Source: Veillonella criceti (GTDB lineage: Bacteria; Bacillota; Negativicutes; Veillonellales; Veillonellaceae). From it: a stretch of 64,000 bases of DNA. Location of the stretch: contig NZ_UHIO01000001.1 of the NCBI RefSeq assembly GCF_900460315.1, positions 1,641,501-1,705,500 of the forward strand, written 5' to 3'. Under the pieces are notes generated by a model. It worked only from the letters and a program-made list of their open reading frames with translations. It was not told the DNA's origin and ran no database searches. Positions 58,694 through 64,000 of this stretch are shown here, one piece after another; position 1 is the stretch's first letter; each line of letters begins with the position of its first letter. Made by a program: the position numbers and the translations under genes.

Positions 58694-60462
58694 TGAGACA
58701 CCTCCTGAGAGGCTACAATTTGTTGGTAAATGGAACAATGAGTGCTTAATTCATCATGAGTGCCAAACCCAACAGCTTGTCCTTGATTAATAATAAGGAT
58801 TTTGTCAGCTTTACGTGCAGCGCTTACTTTTTGTTCAATTGAAATGAATGCTCGGTGTGGGGCGTTGGCGATTTCATGAGTAACAGCTTGGCGCACCTGT
58901 TGTTCTGTAATACCATCTAGCGCAGAGAAACTATCGTCAAAAATGAGCAGTTTAGGTTCTCTAATTAATGCTCTTGCCATAGCTAGTCGTTGTCGTTGGC
59001 CACCAGACAGATTAGTACCACCTTGTGATAATTGATGTTGATAGCCATCTTTGAAACGGCTAATAAATTCATGAGCACCGGCTAATTGAGCGGCTTGTTT
59101 CATAGCGTCTAGCGAAGGCGTTGAATCTATGCTAGGCTGAGATGAATAAGAACCTTGTACGCCATAGGCCAAATTCATAGCGATAGATCCGGTAAATAAA
59201 TAGGCTTTTTGGGGAACATAGCCTATTTGAGCACGTACTTGTTCGATAGGTTGTTGAAAAATGGATTGTCCTTGAAACAGAATATCGCCCGATTCAATAG
59301 GATATAAGCCAAGGATGAGTTTGGCAATCGTACTTTTACCAGATCCAATGTCGCCCATAATAGCTAGCGTTTCACCAGCCTGTAAAGTGAAGGAAATATT
59401 GTATAAGGCTGGTTCTTCGGCATTATCGTAACGAAATGTAACATTATGGAATTCTAAGATTGGTGTAGTGGTAGTTGTATGAGGGGACGTGGTTTCGTTT
59501 GCTCCTTTGGTATAGGCTGTAATAGGATGAGTGAATAATTCTTGTACTCGATGGTAACAAATGATGGCTTCAGGCACATCTAATAATACAAAAACGGCCA
59601 TGAGTAGGTTGAGCAGAATGAGCGTAGCATATTCAATGATAGCCATAATGTCACCAATTTGAATGTGTCCTGCGCTGATTTGATAGCCCCCGAGCCAAAG
59701 AATAACAACAGTGCTCATATTAAAAATAATTAGAATACTGGGCAAGCCGATAGCATATGTGCGTGAAAGGCGAGTCGCAGAGCGCGCAATGTGGCTAAAT
59801 GCAGACGTTTCACGGGCTTGTTCGTCGTTACTGCGATTAAAGGCTCGAATGACGGCCATGCCAATCATATGATCGCGGATTAAATCGGTAATATAGTCTA
59901 ATTGTTTCTGTACTGATTGGACAATGGGGAGGGCCTTTTTTTGTAAAATAGCCATAATAGCGACCATGATAATCATGAGCGACAGAATGACGAGCCCCAT
60001 TTCAAAACTTTTGTAAAAGGTTAGGCCAAGACCTACCAGAATCATGAGTGGCATGGGGAGAATCAAATTAATTCCTTCTGAAAGGACGGATTGAATTTTC
60101 TCTACATCGCGGGTAGCGCGCATAAGAAGTGTACCGGTGCCGTATTTTGAAAAGTCAGTGAGCGAGAAGTCTTGCAAGGCTTGCACTAATTGTTGTCGTA
60201 GCTGCAAGCTAACACGAGCTGCAATGTGAGAACTCATGTAGACGGCACTTACGGCTGCTATAACCGTTAATAAGGAGGCACTTAGCATAGCTAGGCTCAG
60301 TGAACTAATCGCATCTAAATCTCCTTGAAGTACCCCTTGGTTGATAATGTCGGCGGTTAAGGTAGGGACTATGAGGGCGCTCACTACATGTATAAGTGAT
60401 AACAGACAGGCTGTAAAAAAAGCCCATTTTACTGGGCTTATATATGTATTAATGAATTTCAT
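58690..60462 (-). CDS. ABC exporter half-transporter, subunit with degenerate catalytic site
   Basis: A 590-residue half-transporter with six helices and an ATPase domain. It has Walker A GDIGSGKST and a canonical LSGGQ, but Walker B reads LLIFDDSFSALD, with Asp in place of the catalytic Glu, and the switch segment FISIEQKVSA lacks the His. Its partner has the reverse pattern (catalytic Glu and His but a non-canonical signature). Together they give one consensus and one degenerate ATP site, as in heterodimeric exporters like TM287/288 and LmrCD. First gene of the two-gene unit; substrate unknown. Confidence 0.9.
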   Translation of the reverse strand: MKFINTYISPVKWAFFTACLLSLIHVVSALIVPTLTADIINQGVLQGDLDAISSLSLAMLSASLLTVIAAVSAVYMSSHIAARVSLQLRQQLVQALQDFSLTDFSKYGTGTLLMRATRDVEKIQSVLSEGINLILPMPLMILVGLGLTFYKSFEMGLVILSLMIIMVAIMAILQKKALPIVQSVQKQLDYITDLIRDHMIGMAVIRAFNRSNDEQARETSAFSHIARSATRLSRTYAIGLPSILIIFNMSTVVILWLGGYQISAGHIQIGDIMAIIEYATLILLNLLMAVFVLLDVPEAIICYHRVQELFTHPITAYTKGANETTSPHTTTTTPILEFHNVTFRYDNAEEPALYNISFTLQAGETLAIMGDIGSGKSTIAKLILGLYPIESGDILFQGQSIFQQPIEQVRAQIGYVPQKAYLFTGSIAMNLAYGVQGSYSSQPSIDSTPSLDAMKQAAQLAGAHEFISRFKDGYQHQLSQGGTNLSGGQRQRLAMARALIREPKLLIFDDSFSALDGITEQQVRQAVTHEIANAPHRAFISIEQKVSAARKADKILIINQGQAVGFGTHDELSTHCSIYQQIVASQEVSQ

Positions 60463-60612
60463 ATGTAAATTGTTCCTTTCCCATGTATTACTATTGGCAT
60501 TATAGCATATAAATAGAAAAGTTTAAATGAATCGATGAATATAATGGCTCCTATGGTTGAGGTTTAGTGATACCTAGTATGAGGCTCTCTGGTGATATCG
60601 AATATAGAGCTC

Positions 60613-61962
60613 TTACTTTTTTACCATATGGACGGTGTAACCATTGGTGTGGATATTGCTATTTGAACTATCTTCATTGTTCAGTTCTGTTAAATAGGAA
60701 TCGGCCGTTACATTCCAAATGGAATTTTTGCTGAGGGTGAGGCTTGCCTTTTTCGCTGTATTATTAGGGTTAATTGCTCCCGTCAATGTAGAACCCTGAT
60801 TTAGCTTAATCGTTACAGAGCTGATACTATCAGCTTTAATATGACCGTTGAGAGTTTGTTTATTAGCTAAAAGTTTAACTTGGCCACCATTTTTTCCATT
60901 GCGTCCCCATTCACTAGCTTTGGCCTCTAAAATAGTGGTGCTATGTGGCGCTTGTAACTCTACTTGTTGGAGCTTAATTTCTCCTTTTGTGTTGGCTACG
61001 GTGAAAAAGGGTGTTCGTCCAGTGTTTCTAAGCTGGCTATTTTGTATGGTGAGCTGTGTTGTGCCCTCATCGGCGGTATTAAGGTCACTAAAGTATAAGG
61101 TGAAACCATCGGTACCTGAGAGATTAGCATTAGTAAGGTGCACATTGGTAGTGCCTTCTAGCTGACCTAGGGCACTGTGACGGGCTTCCCCGGTTACAGT
61201 GATTAATTTCATAGTTCCTGTAGCTGACATAAGAGGGCTATTAAAACCGTCTGTAGTAAGTTGGAGATTGGTGGCGGTTAACTCGCTTTTTGTCTGACTG
61301 CCTATTACTATGGCAGGACTACGGTCGCCTTGAGTACTAATCGCACTTTGTTTTAACGTCGCTTGTGCGCCATAAGTAAGGGAGAGTCCTGGTGAAACGG
61401 CGCCATTTGTTCTTAACGTCACACCATTAGCCTGCACAGCTACACCTTTACCACTACCTACTAACGCAGCGGCACCTCGGCCTTGCGTGCGTATCGTGCT
61501 GTTAGTCAATGTGGCTTTGCTATACGGTGCTACTAGAAGGGCCGCATTTTGACCACGCCAGAGGGCGAGGCCTTCACTATCTGCGTTACCCGTTTTAGAA
61601 AGGTTGGCATTTTTTAATTTAGCATGGCCTGTTTTTTGTACGAGAATGACATTTTCATTATCTTTCGTATTGGTTAGGCTCTTTTTAAAAGTTTTCGTGT
61701 CGTTGACTATTTTAGTTGCTTTAAATTTATAGTTCTTGTCAATTTTTTTGCCTTTTTTAAAATCATCATCGGAATCACTGACGAGGCCTAAGAGCTTGCC
61801 TGCTACTTTAATTGGATTAATCGTAGGCATATCGGGCAAGACCTTGGAGGCTACATAGGCTGTGACTGGATCGGCTGCCTGGGCAGGGGCCGTAGTATAT
61901 ATGGTGAACGTAGTGCCAAGAAGGGCACTCGCTAGAAGACGGGTGAGGGCCTTGTGGTTCAT
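60613..61962 (-). CDS. Secreted beta-helix-like protein (autotransporter passenger without barrel)
   Basis: A 449-residue exported protein: signal peptide with cleavage near APAQAA (residue 29), a short linker, then from about residue 100 repeated short strands separated by polar turns (for example ATLTNSTIRTQGRG and ATLKQSAISTQGDRS) typical of right-handed beta-helices. The tail SLTLSKNSIWNVTADSYLTEL matches the end of pertactin-like passenger domains. No C-terminal beta-barrel is present and the protein ends MVKK, so it cannot self-insert; it may be surface-bound or periplasmic. No family name can be assigned securely. It is read on the minus strand, 150 bases before the ABC genes. Confidence 0.6.
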   Translation of the reverse strand: MNHKALTRLLASALLGTTFTIYTTAPAQAADPVTAYVASKVLPDMPTINPIKVAGKLLGLVSDSDDDFKKGKKIDKNYKFKATKIVNDTKTFKKSLTNTKDNENVILVQKTGHAKLKNANLSKTGNADSEGLALWRGQNAALLVAPYSKATLTNSTIRTQGRGAAALVGSGKGVAVQANGVTLRTNGAVSPGLSLTYGAQATLKQSAISTQGDRSPAIVIGSQTKSELTATNLQLTTDGFNSPLMSATGTMKLITVTGEARHSALGQLEGTTNVHLTNANLSGTDGFTLYFSDLNTADEGTTQLTIQNSQLRNTGRTPFFTVANTKGEIKLQQVELQAPHSTTILEAKASEWGRNGKNGGQVKLLANKQTLNGHIKADSISSVTIKLNQGSTLTGAINPNNTAKKASLTLSKNSIWNVTADSYLTELNNEDSSNSNIHTNGYTVHMVKK

Positions 61963-62321
61963 AAAAACTCCTTTGTAGGTAAAACGAAAATAAAAATTAA
62001 AAAATCTTAGTCAAATTAATTATATCTGTTTACTAACAACTTGAATCTTGAATATATGATTTATGAATCTAAAATTAATGGAGATAGTAAGTTGTAATAC
62101 TTACTATCTTTATTATAACGTAAAAAGCTATCAGAAAAAACGAAGATTAGATGAAGTTAAAAGTTGCTAGTAATCAGGCGACTATTGCTTATTTGTCTTG
62201 CTAGGGGGGACGTTTGTGTTACGATAAAGTTGATTAATGAAACATCAGTGAAGTGTTAGGATTGATGTTTCACTGCTGAGTAGGTTAGTAGAATCAACAT
62301 GTTTTGGAAGGAGCGTTACAT
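61963..62321. promoter_or_regulatory. Divergent intergenic region between beta-helix and third adhesin genes
   Basis: Contains both promoters presumably. TGAAACATCA (62238-62247) and TGATGTTTCA (62263-62272) form a perfect 10-bp inverted repeat, 15 bases apart, about 60 bases before the adhesin start, a candidate operator. TACGAT near 62220 may be its -10. The beta-helix side is AT-rich without clear boxes. Confidence 0.45.
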
Positions 62322-64000
62322 ATGGAATGGAAACACAAACGTCAAAGCAAGATTGTGAAAGCTACATTGGGGGCTGCTGTATTCGGGGTTTTGTTAGGTG
62401 GCTATAGTAGTGTGTGGGCTGCAGATAATATTATAGTAGATGGTACACAAGACGGTAGTAAAAATACCGTGACAGTAGATAAGACCGCTCGTGTTGTAGG
62501 TACAGGAAATACCATAGATGATAAGAGCGAGGAAGTTAAGATTGTTGGGGATAGAAATAAGGTAACGAATAGTGACCGTCAGTTAGTTTTTGGCGATGAT
62601 AATGAGATTATTAATCGTGAAATGGGGATTGTTGATAATTCAGTAAGAACGACTATATCTGATGTGGTGATAGGTAAGGGCAATAAAATAACCGACAATG
62701 AAATATATAGAAAACCTTATAAGGCTGTAACTATTATTGGTAATAATAATGAGTTGAAAAAAGCAGCTAATACAATAGTTATTGGAGATAATCAGACTTT
62801 TGGTACAAGTGCTCCAGATAGTTCTATTATTATTGGTTCATTGACTCCAGAAGATGTGGAAAATGGGGTAATAAATTGGGCTGCTGCCAACATAGCGATC
62901 GGACATGGAGCTTTAAACCGTGCAGAAGAAAGTATTGCTGTGGGGAATAGAGCAAGAACAGGATATTCAAATCAACTTATTATGGGAAATAGTTCATCAT
63001 TTGATGAAAAGACAGGAACGTTTGGTTCTATTTATGGACATATGAATAGGGTTGAAAATTCTGAAAAAATAAATACTTTTACATCAGCTAAAGGGGCCTC
63101 GATACAAGTTACAGGTTCTTACAACGCAGTAAAAGATTCGACAACCTCTTTAGTTTATGGGAGTGGTAATAAAATTACTAATTCACAAGGTTATTCATAT
63201 GAGCTAGTAAATGGGAAATCATTCTTGCCTAATAAGAAAGATGTGGCAGCTAATTTACTCATGTCGTTACAATTATATTCTTCTGATGTTGATGGTGGAA
63301 GACCTGGTTCTATAGAATTTACAAAAGCAGTTGATTTAATGCATGATTTTACACAGAATATGGGTGGAAATATAACTGTGTTCGGGAATGGTAATATCGC
63401 TGATTATACTAATCGTTCTCAAATTTGGGGTAATGGCAACACACTTACAGGGAATACAGATAAATATAGTGTTAATAACACAATAGGTGGGTTTTCAAAT
63501 ATTGGAGAAAGTATTAGTCAGAGTACTATTATAGGGGCAGGTAATATAGTTAAAAATAGTGAAGATAATCTTGTATTAGGGGATTATCATGCAGTAGAAA
63601 ATGGTAAGCATAATATTATTATTGGTTCTAGAAGCTATATAGAAAAAGAAGTAGAAAAAGATTTTGGTGTTCCTGCAAAGGAAGTTGGATTTGATTCTAC
63701 TTATAAAATTACTGAACGTACTGCAGAAAAACCGCATACTGCGAATATCTCCAATGCCGTAATGCTTGGCTACAACACAGATGTTTCACAAAATGGTGGG
63801 GTAGCATTAGGCAGTGACTCTGTAGGTTCTGTAGGTGCAAATAATCAGGGTGGCTATAATGTAGGAAACAATATAAATACATTTAATTTAGGGACAGACA
63901 CTACTTGGAATTCTAATTTAGCAGCTATTTCAGTAGGGGATAGTTCTGATGCATCAAATGTTAAAACACGTCAAATTACTAACCTGGCAGCTGGTAAAAA
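62322..64000 (+). CDS. Third trimeric autotransporter adhesin (3' truncated by window)
   Basis: Open from the ATG at 62322 (GGAAGGAG about eight bases upstream) to the window end; 559 codons seen. A 35-residue signal peptide (MEWKHKRQSKIVKATLGAAV, ending VWAADN) opens it. The body contains repeated IVIGDNQT, NIAIGHGALNRAEESIAVGN and LGYNTDVSQNGGVALGSDS motifs typical of YadA heads. The last visible residues (VKTRQITNLAAGK) are a neck. The N-terminus resembles that of the adhesin at 44120, so it is a paralogue. Stalk and anchor lie beyond the window. Confidence 0.85.
   Translation, partial: MEWKHKRQSKIVKATLGAAVFGVLLGGYSSVWAADNIIVDGTQDGSKNTVTVDKTARVVGTGNTIDDKSEEVKIVGDRNKVTNSDRQLVFGDDNEIINREMGIVDNSVRTTISDVVIGKGNKITDNEIYRKPYKAVTIIGNNNELKKAANTIVIGDNQTFGTSAPDSSIIIGSLTPEDVENGVINWAAANIAIGHGALNRAEESIAVGNRARTGYSNQLIMGNSSSFDEKTGTFGSIYGHMNRVENSEKINTFTSAKGASIQVTGSYNAVKDSTTSLVYGSGNKITNSQGYSYELVNGKSFLPNKKDVAANLLMSLQLYSSDVDGGRPGSIEFTKAVDLMHDFTQNMGGNITVFGNGNIADYTNRSQIWGNGNTLTGNTDKYSVNNTIGGFSNIGESISQSTIIGAGNIVKNSEDNLVLGDYHAVENGKHNIIIGSRSYIEKEVEKDFGVPAKEVGFDSTYKITERTAEKPHTANISNAVMLGYNTDVSQNGGVALGSDSVGSVGANNQGGYNVGNNINTFNLGTDTTWNSNLAAISVGDSSDASNVKTRQITNLAAGK

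Overview
The window looks like chromosomal DNA of a Veillonella-like member of the Negativicutes, that is, a Firmicute with an outer membrane. The evidence is a Firmicute-type core (RNase J; DUF2232-gdpP-rplI-dnaB; DUF1934-argS; pyrG) on the same strand as very large trimeric autotransporter adhesins, which need an outer membrane. The DNA is AT-rich with strong AGGAGG ribosome binding sites and TATAAT -10 boxes. The genus is inferred from gene content only.

Layout. 1-9.3 kb: end of a uracil-DNA glycosylase-like gene, a 437-base gene-free stretch with possible RNA structure, RNase J with a long basic N-terminal extension, then DUF2232-gdpP-rplI-dnaB-M48 peptidase. 9.7-16.4 kb: Ldh2-family oxidoreductase, molybdopterin oxidoreductase, BrnQ and an APC permease. 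16.5-23.5 kb: branched-chain amino acid operon ilvD-ilvA-ilvB-ilvN-ilvC, preceded by an apparent leader-peptide attenuator; ilvD carries a one-base frameshift. 23.6-30.4 kb: DUF1653, HAD phosphatase, lipoprotein cyclophilin, GIY-YIG protein, DUF1934, argS, pyrG and a BusR-like regulator. 30.6-37.4 kb: quaternary-amine type ABC importer, AhpC, ArsR, DinB, LarA. 37.5-39.1 kb: a Lys/Ala-rich protein whose stop codon directly follows a double A-AAA-AAG slippery sequence, with a Cys-rich -1 frame extension. 39.3-40.8 kb: an intact ISL3-family insertion sequence with 8-bp target duplication. 41-47.4 kb: two tandem trimeric autotransporters sharing a nearly identical 680-bp 3' segment. 47.5-51.6 kb: LysR, LrgA/LrgB, TauE, small secreted protein. 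51.9-56.2 kb: a type I-C-like CRISPR array with 64 full repeats and no cas genes in the window. 56.9-64 kb: heterodimeric ABC exporter, secreted beta-helix-like protein, and the start of a third trimeric autotransporter that runs off the end.

How things fit together. GdpP (cyclic di-AMP phosphodiesterase), the GntR+RCK_C regulator and the osmolyte-type transporter plausibly form a c-di-AMP osmoregulation circuit. A 12-bp inverted repeat around the transporter promoter is a good operator candidate. The ilv leader contains a short ORF with 15 Ile/Leu/Val codons in positions 2-20, a terminator just before ilvD, and a 14-bp complementarity between the ORF and the terminator's 5' arm. Together these suggest ribosome-mediated attenuation. 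The most interesting items are this attenuator, the probable programmed -1 frameshift near 38.9 kb, and the adhesins whose membrane-anchor domain is followed by a further coiled coil.
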